Positions 25,080-37,041 of a stretch of DNA of 64,000 nucleotides are shown one piece after another (position 1 is the first letter of the stretch; each line of letters opens with the position of its first letter). Below the pieces are notes generated by a model, which saw only the letters and a program-made list of their open reading frames with translations, had not been told where the DNA came from and searched no databases. The position numbers were made by a program, and so were the translations under genes. This stretch comes from Hydnum rufescens UP504 (lineage: Eukaryota > Basidiomycota > Agaricomycetes > Cantharellales > Hydnaceae), in the NCBI GenBank assembly GCA_014904985.1, contig MU128962.1:101587-165586 (forward strand), read 5' to 3'.

Positions 25080-26722
25080 AGAATATGTCTAATCGGCGCC
25101 TCCAAGTCAGCATTGAAGCGCACATGGATGATATTGGCAATGCACACTTTACTGAGGGTCACTGTACGATGACTTTGTGCGGTAGACAGATCCATCTGCG
25201 TCTCTGTTGCAAGCACCTAGATCGTCCGTGAATTTAATGCATGCTCGAAGCTCGTACCCAGGGGCTCAGTCCAAAATTGCAATCTGACAATTGTTCCCCA
25301 TGCTTACCTCACTTAGCATCCTGGAAGTGGGGACTTGGGGCCATACTTCGTGAGGGGAGCGGCTCAATCTCAGCTATGTGCCGTCAGCGGCAAACGCTCT
25401 GGGAGCGGCACAGGAGCTGCGGGGGAAGTTAGCTCCCCAAAAATATTGAATTGGAGCCTGATTGTGTCCACGGGGAAAAATCAAAGATATCGGCTGGCAT
25501 GAAAGGTCGTTAGTACGCCTCTCATAGGTGCCAGTGCAGGATTTAGGGCAGCGGCAGATTTAATAAGAACCAAGCGGAAACCAAACAAGAGCAGATGGTG
25601 AGATCCAAATTACGAACCAAACAAGGTGTTTCGAAGGTGTTAAAAGTAAGGGGTATGCCACCAATATCAAATGCATGCTTGAGATGACCATCTTTTTCTC
25701 CAGACTTTCGAGACCTCAGATCCGAAATTGAACTGGGTGCAGTGTCGACTTATGAAGATCCGTAGCCAAGTGAAAAATCTCGTGGACATCGAACAGTACC
25801 GCCAATAAGTAGATCGCGCGGCCTCGGGGCTTCAGCCAATTTCGCTTGCGCATTGTGGATCCGCACGTTGCCCATCGAATGATGCATTTCAACTTGAATT
25901 TACCGAAGGCGATAAGCTCGGGACGGTTCTTAACATAAATGCGGTGCAGGGAATAGAACATTCCACAAGGCGGGTAAATCTATCAGCGGACCTATTTGCA
26001 GGTGCTGTGTTCCGCACCTACTAGTATAGGGCCGAATCATTGCACCCCCCATTCTGGGGCTCTTTAGGGCCTGTTCATAAGTGCCATTGCGTGATGAAAC
26101 GGGTTGTAGTGGAAGCAAAAGCATATGGCTGTATCCGATGCGGCTTCCTGATTTATTGTGTCGTGGACCCACTTCTTGGACATGTCTTATTCTTCTTCCA
26201 TAGTCTGCCTACTGCATATAGGATAATTCTATTTGGCCCCACGAGTGTTAGTGCCTCTCCCCTGCCGAGCCTGTGCCGAGCGTTATTTGAGGCAGTGCAG
26301 GGGTATGTGGTGGCGGTGGCAGTGATGCCCCCCCTTACATAATTGCCGCGCACCAAATCGCTGAGTCAGCCAACACCCGCAGATAGAACTAAAGAGGTGG
26401 CGAATAGAATTATCACTGTATATTTGATTTCACTTCTGAGCCATATGCATGCATGGAAAGGGGACGAATCCTGAAGGAATTCGGACCGTCTAAGTCTGAA
26501 GAGTTGCTCACACATGGGGTAGGGCGATCACCACAAGGTATTACCTCAGACGCCAAGAGTTGCCTTGAAAGAATACATAGGCGGTTCGGTGATTGCACGC
26601 TCGACCATAATCCCTCTCCTTCATTCTGACAACTGAGTAATGTAATGCAGGATCTAGCCATATAATCTCGAAGACGTGGAGCATAACATGGAAAATATGG
26701 CATACGGATATACGCGAGCGAA
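25080..26722. other. Intergenic region, no gene recognised
   Basis: Short open frames on both strands (for example 25716-25961 and 26040-26342) lack motifs, introns and consistent composition. The stretch may include the 3' end of the uS8 transcript. Nothing else is supported. Confidence 0.4.
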
Positions 26723-27568
26723 CTAGTAAACATATCCCAAAATTTTCCCTCCAACATTCTTGCGACGCGCTTCCTCATGATCCAAGATCCCTGAGCTCGT
26801 AGTCTAAGTAAACGTCGTCCCCATCAGCTCCAGGGGAACTGCCTATTGTGGATGAGGAAACCCGTACCAGGATGATAATTCCGAAACCACGAGACGGGAG
26901 GAGCAAGTTGACCCAGGACTCAATCTGGGTCACTTGGACGTTGAATCGCGGGGAGATAACGCCAGTTTTGTTTAATCGTCCGTTAAGCTGGACGACAATC
27001 TTCCCTGCACGGTGGTCGTCGATTTGTTCAAATTCGCCGATGTATCCTGAAGAGAGTTTATCAGTACATAACAAGGTATTAAACAAAACGCGAGAGAAAA
27101 AGAAACGTGGGGGTAATAACAGTGAATGTCGCACGATCGCGTATGAACCGCATCAAGAAGAGGTAAAAGAAACGGCAAAGACAATTGCAATCCAGGCATC
27201 GATATATCGGAGCGTTAAAACCAGTGGCAAGTGTGGAATTCGTTTGCCACCGGTAGTTATCACTCCGAGGAAAATAAGGAAAAACGGGGAGAACCCAACG
27301 ATTCTGATGAGAGGAAAGCGTACCATGTCGTTGCATCACGCTCAAGAATTTGACTACCACCTTAGAGCTTGGTCGGATGAGGACTTGGCGCTTACCACGG
27401 CGCTCAGCATTGACGATGTTGTTCTACGTGATACATATCAATACTAAAACCACAAATCAATCACTTGGACACAAACCAAGCAGTCATTCTATAGCACAAA
27501 GAAAGTCAGGTTGGTGCGTTCAAAAGTTGGTTCGAATCAACACTCACAAGGACAGAGACGCGGACCAT
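26723..27568 (-). CDS. RPS22: 40S ribosomal protein uS8 (RPS22 / S15A)
   Basis: Five exons on the complement, 26723-26803, 26868-27046, 27324-27423, 27477-27488 and 27548-27568, give 130 residues, the exact length of eukaryotic uS8. The reading starts 'MVRVSVL', then a 12-nt exon adds 'NDCL', then '[20 protein letters not shown]'. The core '[25 protein letters not shown]' and the C-terminus '[19 protein letters not shown]' are almost identical to the family. It is part of the small ribosomal subunit near the platform and binds 18S rRNA. Splicing fully restores an intact protein, so this is a working gene and not a decayed copy. It diverges from RPS17. Confidence 0.97.
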
Positions 27569-27890
27569 CTTGAGGATTTTTAAGGCGGAGGAAGGCCAAA
27601 GAGAACGCGCTGGGACTGCTCAGGAGAAATAAACGGGGCGAGACGTAAGTTCACCTAGGCTCAGAATGAGTGTCGTACTACAGGAAGTACGATTCAAACG
27701 AGCTGAAAGAAGAAGGGAATGAAGCGGCATGCTACGATGCAAGGCTCTCCCGATGCATTTGATGAGAAGAAAGAAAAGAGGTATTTACCTTTTTACGAAG
27801 AGGAAGCGGGACAGAAGAAAGCGGACTTGCCGAAGAACTGTACAGATCTCAAGACTAACCTCCCATCTAGCTTCACTCCTCGAGCGTAAC
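27569..27890. promoter_or_regulatory. Shared divergent promoter of two ribosomal protein genes
   Basis: Only 322 bp separate the start codons of uS8 (-) and eS17 (+), so the two must share a promoter region. This would suit coordinated expression of two 40S subunit proteins. The region is purine-rich on the + strand (27690-27840), so pyrimidine-rich toward the uS8 side. Confidence 0.7.
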
Positions 27891-28586
27891 ATGGTGAGTT
27901 GTGCATCTGATGCCTTGTTGTGGATCCATTCTGAGTGGTGTGTTTAGGGTCGCGTTCGCACAAAGACAGTGAAAAGGGCCTCCCGGGTATTGATCGAGAA
28001 ATAGTCAGTGAATCTGGTCTGCACTGAGTTCATCACAATTCAGAGTATGGTATCTGTAGCTATCCCCGCCTCACCCTCGATTTCCACACCAACAAGCGCA
28101 TTATTGATGAAGTTGTGCGTATGTCACTGTTCTCTCTGCATCCTTCCATTCTCATTTCACTGTACCCAGGCTGTTGTCCCTTCAAAACGCCTTCGCAACA
28201 AAATCAGTGGCTTTACGACCCACCTGATGAAGCGAATTGAGCGAGGTCCTGTTCGCGGAATCTCCTTCAAGCTCCAAGAGGAGGAGCGTGAGCGGAAGGA
28301 CAACTATGTCCCAGAAGTTTCGGCCCTTGCGGTTACTGGAGGGTTGGAGGTTGACCCTGATACCAAGGTGCGTTGTTGCTATCGGTAGTCGGGGATTTTC
28401 GAGCAGTAATCTGTAGACCTTCTGACATGTATTTACGCGATCTGTCTTCTCTAGGCACTTCTGCAGCACCTTAACTTCGACAGCCTCCCCATCGTCGTAG
28501 GCCCAGTGATCACTAACCAAGTCGTCACCGAGCGCCCACCACGCGGACCCAGGCGAAATGTCCCCGGCGCTGTTCCCAGACAATAG
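27891..28586 (+). CDS. RPS17: 40S ribosomal protein eS17 (RPS17)
   Basis: Five exons, 27891-27893, 27948-28003, 28060-28114, 28170-28367 and 28455-28586, give 147 residues. The first exon is only the ATG codon, a common layout in ribosomal protein genes. The protein reads '[19 protein letters not shown]', '[15 protein letters not shown]', '[20 protein letters not shown]' and '[20 protein letters not shown]'. It ends with an Arg/Pro-rich tail. eS17 sits on the head of the small ribosomal subunit. The donor after exon 2 (GTCAGT) is a weaker match than the others, but the phase and protein sequence fix it. Confidence 0.96.
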
Positions 28587-29584
28587 CGCTTTGCGGTCAT
28601 AACACATCGCTGTAGTCCCATCTTTCCGATGGCTTAAAAACAGAAGGCCCTGGAGATTCATGCTGAGTAGGTACATGCGATACTATATACTATGTCATGC
28701 ATGTTATCCTTTTGCTCTTTTTGGTTCCCTATGCCATCTTGCACTCGCTTGAGGAAAGACAGCATTTGGATTGTGTTACCACACAATTTCTGAAGATGTG
28801 TTAGTCGACAGCGCGGCTGGAGGTACCAGTCGCCAGTTCTCTGATGCACGAGTGAATTATCAGACGAAGACGGACTATGCATATGCCTATTGTGAATAGC
28901 CGGGACTTGCTAATAGTAACTTGCAATCCAACTCCAGATTGCTCTGCGGGGTGGGTTGTCGTTCCACATGTAACTGATTGCTGGAAGCATATCTCGCATC
29001 TGTCGATGCATCAGAGAGGTCGGCGAATTCGCAAGACTCCTTGAGCACCCTAATCCGTCTGTTAAGCTGCGTGATTCCGATCAATGCAAGGCAACTCTTC
29101 AAGTTCGCGAAACGGTTCTTGAGGTAGTGTGAATTGTGGGCGCCAAGAGCTTCGGCACTTTCCATGTAGTGGCTGAAGTGCGGCTCACAATTACCTTGTA
29201 TAAGTCAACAGACACCCCCTGGCTCATCTGGTCGTTGCCATCAATGCACAGCTCGTCAAGTGGTGAGAATTGACTCATCCAATGGTCCTTGCCGAATGCA
29301 TCTCCAGAATTAGTTGTGGGCGCATCTAGTTTGTCACCCTGAATATCGAGGGCACCAATCGGCTTCCAGTCTCACCGCAGAGATTAAGTATTCCTTATCT
29401 CACGTCCGTGTTACTGGTTGGCGGCCGACGATTCTCTAAGTTGAATTGTATGGCGTGCGCTCGCGCAATAAACACATTGGACGTCGTACAATTCGCTCAT
29501 CGCGTACACTGATAAATTTTTGCTCCCGACCCTTTCTATCGATAAAGCGGCGGACTTAGTGACCTGGTTCGTATTAACACACCC
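28587..29584. other. Intergenic region, no gene recognised
   Basis: This 1-kb stretch lies between two genes on the + strand. Small open frames on the minus strand (28658-28882 and 28887-29165) show no motif. A pyrimidine-rich stretch at 29520-29545, just before ATG 29585, fits a promoter. Confidence 0.4.
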
Positions 29585-31200
29585 ATGGCCCCCTCTGTCG
29601 CTGAAATCGTTCCCGTGACGATCGATTCAGATACCAGTGTTGACAATGTCACATTGTTGAAGAAGCACTCCCTTGACAAGTCCTCTGTTGTGTCGGCCGA
29701 GCTGAAGAAAGATGTGGGTAGTCTAATTTCAATCTTTGTATTCACTACACATTCCAACTAACACGATCGCACAGGATGGACCTCTGTTTCCGTTCTATTA
29801 TCCACACTTTGATAACACCGAAAGTTCCCTCCAACTGAGATTTTCGGTAAGCAAAACCTCCGAACTCGATGCGAGACGCAGTGAACTGACTTGAAGTTGA
29901 CCTGGCATAGAACATGTCGATGCTGGAAGCCGGGCCGATCCCGCGAAGCCTCACTTGCTCGCAACTGCTACCACGGAGAACCTCACCCCATACATTGGCA
30001 CTGAGATCAAGGGTGTGCAGATTAGTCAGCTTAATCAAGAGGGTCTGGACGAGCTCGCCTTGTATGCCGCTGAGAGGAAGGTTCTCGTCTTCAGAGACCA
30101 GGATTTTAAGGATCTTGGCCCCGATCGTCAAGTGGAAATTGCAAAGCAAGTGCACGCAGGCCATATTTGGGGATGTTTACTGAAGAAGCTGTTTGACAAC
30201 TTCTAGACACTTCGGCCCTATTCAGCTGCATCCTACGTCGGGTAACGTCAAAGGCTATCCTGAATTCCACGTAGGTAAGAAGTCTCCATCTCTTATTTTC
30301 TCCTCCATAGGTCACGAATCCGCATCCCATTCGTTAGTGTATCGCGACGGTCAGCACAATCGGTTCGAAGAGTACGGGGGCTCGAATAGGCTCTCGAAGA
30401 CTCAATGGCACTCGGATGTCACATATGAGAAGCAGCCACCATGCACTACTTTCTTCTTCTCCCTCGAACAGGTTGGTTTCTACCTTCGCGACAGGGTCTG
30501 TATTTTGACATAACTCGCCATGCTAGCCACCAAACTCTGGAGGCGATACCCTCTTCGCTTCCCAAGTTGAAGCGTATAATCGCCTCTCGCCGGGATTCCA
30601 ACAGCGTTTGGAGGGACTTCGAGCCGTCCACTCCGCGGTGCATCAAGCGGATTTCTCTCGCAAACGCAACGACCCAGTGAGACGCGGGCCTATTGAAACC
30701 TCTGTATGTAGTTACATGTTACTATGGCGTACGTGCGTACACTCACGCGCTATGTAGCATCCTGTTGTGCGGAAGCATCCAGTTACGGGGGAGAAGGCGT
30801 TGTTCGTCAATCCGGGGTTTACTAGATACATCGAAGGCTACAAGCAAGAAGAAAGTGATAATCTCCTTAGATTCCTCTTCGGTGAGGCTCCATTGTCACG
30901 TGTCGGGTCCGCCAGCCTTGCTCACGTTGACTTGCCCCGCTCCCCAAGATCATATTGCGCGAGGAGCTGACTTCCAGATCCGCGCAACATACAAGCCTAA
31001 CACGGTCGTGGTCTGGGTCCGAATTCCCTCATAATCATGACGGCCATGTGCTTCAACTGATGATGATTGGTTGGTAACAACGTTTATCCTTACAGGATAA
31101 TCGTGTTACTGTGCACTCAGCCACGAATGACTTTCCGAGCAAAGTGCGCCGCCATGCAGTTCGGCTTACTCCTCAGGGCGAGATTCCAATTCCTGCTTGA
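29585..31200 (+). CDS. TauD/TfdA-type Fe(II)/2-oxoglutarate dioxygenase, with an apparent 1-nt frameshift
   Basis: Nine exons: 29585-29713, 29775-29846, 29911-30145, 30207-30274, 30338-30471, 30527-30703, 30758-30881, 30949-31016 and 31096-31200. They total 1112 nt, one short of a 370-residue frame. The iron site HxD is in '[10 protein letters not shown]', the distal His in 'RVTVHSAT', and the 2-oxoglutarate Arg in 'RRHAVRLTP'. Also typical are '[11 protein letters not shown]', 'VLVFRDQDF' and '[11 protein letters not shown]'. This family releases sulfite from taurine or other sulfonates, or acts on related acids; the substrate is unknown. The missing base lies near 29820-29826, where the frame changes within 'FDNTE / PPTEIF'. 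The intron 30146-30206 has a GC donor. The gene is either a young pseudogene or the window has a base error. Confidence 0.87.
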
Positions 31201-32928
31201 GCGCTCAGGGGCCTTATCGCGCATGGATGGATCTTTTTGAGAATTTGTTGTCTCACAAAGAGGATTTTGTTGTATACTATGCTGGCAGACCGAACCATCC
31301 AAATGGCATTTTTATATCCAGGGCTATTCTCATGGTTGGACCGGGAAGAGGAAGGAACACTCATTTGCCACTAATTATATCCGTCCATGGATTCATTTTG
31401 ACACGAAGGCGCGAACGTGGCGTTGATAAAGTATAACACTTTCGGGCCACAGGAGATTCCGCTGTTGGAATGGTTCTCGACTGAACTATAGGTACACACG
31501 TCTATGAATTCACCAAAACTGACTGAATGATAACTTGGGCCTTGCACCAATCCAACGAAGACAAGGTCACGTCTCCGTAGGTACGTCACCACACAAGATC
31601 CTATGCAAACAGCTTAATCCTGAATCATCTCCGATAACGGATCATTTCCAAGAGGAACCACAGAGATAATATATAGTTGGCCAGCGTCATACTCTGCACC
31701 AGATGGCACATTACTACTCGCACTCTTCCTACCCGAATTGGAAGCAATCATTTGACCCTGGAGTTGGCGGCCAATCGCAAATCGCAGACCAGAGCAGCCT
31801 CTGATTTCCGCAAGTCATCGGGATGAAGTGACCTCGCATCGGCCCTGTATGTCCATAGGTTGGGTCGGAACTTGCTAATGCGTCTTCTTGGAGCGTCTAT
31901 TCATCGCCATCAGGCCAGGGCGCACTACCGAGGCCGACAGTGAATTGCGGCAGGAGAGTGGGTGCCTGGCACACGAGCTCGTCCCCAACCTTTCTGCCAC
32001 ATCAGATCAGATATAGTGAAGAAATGTGCGAAATCCCGTGCAGACCGTCATTTTGCGGGGATCCCCTCCAGACCCAGGACGCAGAACAGGGCTTGGAAGG
32101 GCTCGTTGCAGGTACCCCCGCGTCCGGCTTTGCTGCGCATGACCCGTATGTTAATTACCAACAATTTTCCCCGATCTGGATCTGTCAAAGCCTCATCTTG
32201 GGACCCCCCAAGACCTTGTCCGTGGTGATTCAGCCAAACTGATATTGCTGATGGCCAGAGGGCTTTCCAGGATTGTTTCAGTGTCATCCCACACCAATTC
32301 CGCTATGTGGAGCCTGTTATATTTGCTAGCATTATATTCCCTCAGGGATCCACTGAACCAAGTCAAGTCATGGAGTAGAATTTTTCCTGCCATATTATGG
32401 CAGATAATAGTTTTGTTTCCTGCAGTCTAAAAGAAACCCCTAAATAATAGGAATAATAGGGGTTGATAAATTGTATGGTAATGAGAGTGTTAACTGGCTA
32501 TCTTGTCCATTTGCCACACACATTCAGGGGTCCTGTAATGATAATGGGCACCATCACAGGATTATAGTGAAGTTGTGGGATTATTTTCCCACAGTCGGGC
32601 TATGATGATTCCTCCACCTAATGCACCCTCAAAATAGTACCTCTTAGATGGTTTGAGTTTGCATCTGCAAACCACCTAAGAGGTGTTCTGAGTATAGGCA
32701 TGTCTAAGACATGCCTGAGGGGTATTTTTAGGGAATTTTTTTCAAAGTTCACTATCCTATTTATCCCACACTAATTGCTGTGAAGTGGAGAAATCCTGGA
32801 ATTAAGCATCTCAAACTTCTTGGATCACCTTCAAACTTGGCATATACATAGAAAATAACAGTATCTACTTCTAAGAAAAATTATAGGCAATTATAATGAG
32901 AATTGGGGGTTGGGCAGCCTGGTCAGTC
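31201..32928. other. Transition from gene space to transposon-derived DNA
   Basis: From 31201 to about 32400 I see no gene. Beyond that the sequence turns A/T-rich and repeat-like. Two short palindromes stand out. At 32640-32683 arms 'CCTCTTAGATGGTTTG' and 'CAAACCACCTAAGAGG' face each other across 12 nt. At 32698-32716 lies 'GGCATGTCTAAGACATGCC'. They probably mark ends of small decayed elements. Confidence 0.45.
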
Positions 32929-33094
32929 ACTTTTCCCCATCATATTAGATATAATCTGCATTGCATTTATCACATCTAACTAGATGTTCACACCGGGTGC
33001 CCCCCAGGGGCCCCTAGCCATATTATTCATTATTATTAATTTATTATTATTATTATTATATTATTATATACATCCATGGGCTCACCCATGCACC

Positions 33095-34779
33095 CAAGAA
33101 GAACAGCCAGAGGCTGCTCTTCTTGTGCAATTGTAGCCAAAGAAACAACAATACTTACCTTTACATTAGGGGGTTGGCTTGGCTTGGCTTGCTGGGTCTT
33201 TGTTCACTGGGTTTGCATTCTCAGGGTCTTCATTTGGTGGGTTTGGGGTTGCTGGGTTTGGCTCAGCGGGTGTGGGGTTGGGGGATTCGTGCAGATTCAA
33301 GTCCAAGATCTAGAAAAAACAATACATTAGTTAAACAAGAAAGCATCTAAGAAGCCACACAATTAATTAAAAAAACTCACCTTGTAGTACCACACACCTG
33401 CTGCTGTGGGTGTGTGGTACTTTATTTCCTCATGTATTACCAGCCGGGTTTTGATACAGGAGGTTGCAGGGGTTCTTGCATTGGTATTTGTTTGTGTGAA
33501 AGGTGGAGACCTAATAGAAAAAAAAAGAGTTGGTCAGTTAAGAAGTAAAGGCAGTGCAAAAAGAGCAGCTTTCGCTGCTCTTTTTGTGCAGCCGTATGTA
33601 CTGGGGGGGGGGACTCACCTTATATGGGACGACACCCACAGCAGGTATTTGGTTCCCAGGGCTCTCATTTGGTGCATCCTTGTCTGTTGTGACATTGTTT
33701 GGCACACCCTCAATTGGCGCGTCCTTGTGTGGCACATTGCCATTTGGCATGTTGCTGTCTGGGCCCTTGTTGTTTTGCAGGCTTTCGTCGTACTGTAGAA
33801 AAGATCTTGAGCTAGAATAATAGAAAATGTGTTAGTAAAAGAAGTCCAAAGCAGCACAAAAAGAGCAGCTTTCACTGCTCTTTTTGCGCTGCTGTATCTA
33901 TGGGGGGGGGAACTCACCTTGCATAGGACCACACACCCACAGGTGTGTGGTTCCTGGGGCCCTCATTTGGCATGTAGCAGTGTGTCGTGTCCTCATTTGG
34001 CATGTTGCTGTTTGGGATATCTTAACCTAGAATAATGAGTAAAGTGTTAGGTAAAAGTAATACTCATGCAAAAAGAGCAGGGACTGCTCATTTTGCGCCT
34101 TTGTAGCTATTGAAAAAAATACATACTTTATATTGCCACACACCCACTGCAGTGGGTGTGTGGCTCCTGATTCTCCTGCTCTTCTGGTCTGTGGCTTCAT
34201 GCACACATCATCACTCGTTTGTTACCATGTTGGCCCATAATCATGTGTGGGGTCTTGTTGGTGGTGTACTTGTGGATTCACTGGTTGGTTTGGGCTCGCA
34301 TTCAGGATCTAAAAAAATTAATATGTTAGTCAAACATTAAAGCAGCGCAAAAAGAGCAGCTTATGCTGCTCTTTTTGTGCGGCTGTATCTACTGGGGGGG
34401 GGACTCACCATATATAGTGCCACACACCTGCTGCAGTGGGTGTGTGGTTCCTGGGGCCACACGTTGGGCGCATTCTCATCTATTGCATGTTTGACATGTT
34501 GGCATCTGTCGCGTTCTTGTTTGGTGCATTGCCATTTTGGCGTGTTATCATTTGGTGTGTCACCATTTGGCGTATCGTTGTTTGGGCCCTTGTTGTTTTG
34601 CAGGGTTTTGTCAGGCCTTGGACCAGGTCATGATCTAGAATAATAAAAGTACATTAGTAAGAGTATTCAAAGTAGCGCAAAAAGAGCAGCTTTTGCTGCT
34701 CTTTTTGCACTGTTGTATCTACCATGATAAAAAAAACTCACCTTGTGACCACACACCTGCCACTGCGGGTGTGTGGTCA
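33095..34779 (-). repeat. Left hairpin-module array of element I (minus-strand sense)
   Basis: Hairpins alternate. H1 type (CACACCC...GGGTGTG) lie at 33387-33420, 33627-33656 (degenerate), 33925-33955, 34135-34164 (a perfect 30-nt palindrome), 34419-34448 and 34746-34779. H2 type (GAGCAGC...GCTGCTC) lie at 33095-33125, 33557-33586, 33857-33886, 34069-34095, 34348-34377 and 34678-34707. Read on the minus strand, each H1 is followed within ~10-15 nt by a 5' splice-like site (GTGAGT), then an intron-like segment with H2. Next comes a branch-point-like CTAAC/CTAAT and a 3' TAG. Introns fit complement(33511-33618), (33812-33917) and (34309-34408). The stretches between are 'exon-like' and G/T-rich on the plus strand. 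Confidence 0.85.
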
Positions 34780-35639
34780 TTGCTTGCCTTTCTAGGCAGT
34801 ACATGGGCAGTTGTAAGAAAGAAAGAAAGTAACTCAACACTGGCAAATGCCAGCACCTCAAAAGTGCCCAAGTCCCAGCACCATGAGCATAATACAAATT
34901 AATAGGAAGGATCTAGACATGCAATCAATATTATATAATAAATATTTGTCCAAAAAATGTGAAGAAGACAATGATAATCAGGCAGAGCTCAATAAGCCAC
35001 GATATGCCTAATTGCAAAGAGGATTAGGCCATTTCTATGGGTCAGAATTGGCCCAAATTTAAATATATTGATGATATATGTGCACCCTACATGGGTGACT
35101 AAGTACATTAGATGTTTCTGCCATTTTTCAAGTTTTCATGCCCTCAATTCCCTAAATAGGGAATTGAGGGCATGAAAACTTGAAAAATGGCAGAAACATC
35201 TAATGTACTTAGTCACCCATGTAGGGTGCACATATATCATCAATATATTTAAATTTGGGCCAATTCTGACCCATAGAAATGGCCTAATCCTCTTTGCAAT
35301 TAGGCATATCGTGGCTTATTGAGCTCTGCCTGATTATCATTGTCTTCTTCACATTTTTTGGACAAATATTTATTATATAATATTGATTGCATGTCTAGAT
35401 CCTTCCTATTAATTTGTATTATGCTCATGGTGCTGGGACTTGGGCACTTTTGAGGTGCTGGCATTTGCTGGTGTTGAGTTACATTATTTCTTTCTTACAA
35501 CTGCCCATGTACTTGCCTAGAAGACACCCGCAGTGGCAGGTGTGTGGTCACAAGGTGAGTTTTTTTCATCGTGGTAGATACAACAGTGCAAAAAGAGCAG
35601 CAAAAGCTGCTCTTTTTGCTGCTTTGAATTTCTTTACTG
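34672..35639. repeat. Core palindrome of element I
   Basis: The arms mirror each other about position 35155.5. Close to the centre they are essentially identical ('CCCTCAATTCCC' facing 'GGGAATTGAGGG'). Similarity continues for about 480 nt on each side, including one H1 and one H2 hairpin per arm. The core shares its sequence plan with the palindromes at 60236 and 63431: a 'GAGCTCAATAAG' box, 'CAGAATTGGCC', an A/T-rich TATATAAT stretch, and an outward-reading short open frame. Confidence 0.93.
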
Positions 35640-37041
35640 ACCACTTTAATTTCTCTAGGTCATGGCTGGGTCCCAGGCACCAAATGTAATCCCACCAAAC
35701 AATGAGACTTGACCTGCCAGGGCCCAAATGGCAACATGGGAACTGAAAACACCCCCAAACGAGGCCACACCAAATGAAATGGCACCAAACAAAACCACGC
35801 CCAGCAAAAATGCAACACGACATGAATGCAAAAGGTGGCTATGTGCCGACCAAGTGGCCACATGAACCACACACCCACTGCGGCAGGTGTGTGGTTCTAT
35901 AAGGTAAGTGCACCCCCAATGGCACAAAAGAGCAGCAAACGCTGCTCTTTTTGAGCTGGTTTTAATTCCTAGCTAATGCATTTATTACTCTAGGTGATTG
36001 CCTGAACCACAAACACCAAATTGAAGACCCCCCGAACAAAGCCCCCCACCTCCCGAAAATGACAATGCACCTGCCAAACAAATGCCACAAATGCGACCCA
36101 CCAAAACAGCAAATACTGAACAAAATCCACCAACGACAACCGACCAAGGAACACCCACCAGACAAAACCCAGGAATGGGAATGGACAACGCAAAGGCATG
36201 GAACCCCCAGACAAACCACACACCCACTTTGGTGGGTGTGTGGTAATTTTATTAAGGTAAGTTGTATAAATACAATTGCACCAAAGGAGCAGCATATGCT
36301 GCTCCTTTGGTGTACCTTTTCTTTTTCTTTTTTACTAATGTATTATTTATTATCCTAGGTTTCATCTGAACCCACAGCCCCCCAATCAGTACCCATGACC
36401 CTGCTGGACAAACACGCGAGAATGGCAACCCACCCATGAGGACAGAAACCTGAAAACCAGACCACCCACCTAAACGATGACCAGCCCCTGTAAGCAAAAC
36501 CGAATGTGTGACTGTGGCACAACCAAGTACCACACACCCACCTGAAGTGGGTGTGTGGTACTACAAGGTATTATTTTTTAAATTTCTATACATACAGGGA
36601 TGTGAAAGGACCAGTGCAAGCTGCTCCTTTTATGTCCCTTCGAATTTTTTTTACTAACGTATGGTATTATTGTAGGACCCAGACCGGAGCTCCTGAAACA
36701 ACAACCCACCCCAACAGCCACCCGTGACCCATCCAAATGACCCACCCAATGGTGAACCGCCAGGCCATGCCCCTGGTGCCACACACCTGCTGAGGGGGGG
36801 TGTGTGGTACAGAAGGTATATGTATTTTTTGTTTTGGTTTAGCAAGTGGCATAGAAAGAGCAGCATGAGCAGCACTTTCTGCACCACTTTGCTTCAAAGC
36901 TAACTTCTTTTTTTATTTATTCTAGGTTATTGTGCAACAGATACTACCTGCTGCCCCAGCAATAACCCCCCCTTTGAAAACTGGCTGAACCCCTGATGAA
37001 GCAATGGGGGCACCACACACCTGCCTTAGCAGGTGTGGTGC
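35523..37041 (+). repeat. Right hairpin-module array of element I (plus-strand sense)
   Basis: H1 hairpins: 35523-35549, 35865-35896, 36215-36244, 36526-36562, 36777-36810 and 37010-37041. H2 hairpins: 35589-35618, 35925-35953, 36279-36312 (a perfect 34-nt palindrome), 36598-36640 and 36845-36886. Intron-like segments with GT...AG ends are 35555-35658, 35904-35993, 36257-36358, 36568-36675 and 36816-36925 (90-110 nt). Each has a TACTAA/TACTGAC-like branch motif. Exon 2 (35659-35903) has early stops in all three frames, so this arm cannot encode one long protein. Confidence 0.85.

Noticed and set aside
26775..27134. uS8 as a pseudogene with a divergent C-terminus
   Set aside because: An intron at 26804-26867 removes the odd tail and restores the exact family C-terminus; the protein is 130 aa and intact.
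35555..36925. One long protein encoded by the right arm of element I
   Set aside because: Exon 2 (35659-35903) has stops in all three frames.
33095..37041. Regularly spaced short palindromes that look like a CRISPR array
   Set aside because: The setting is eukaryotic, two hairpin types alternate, spacing is not uniform, repeats vary in sequence, and splice-like signals accompany them. There are no Cas genes.
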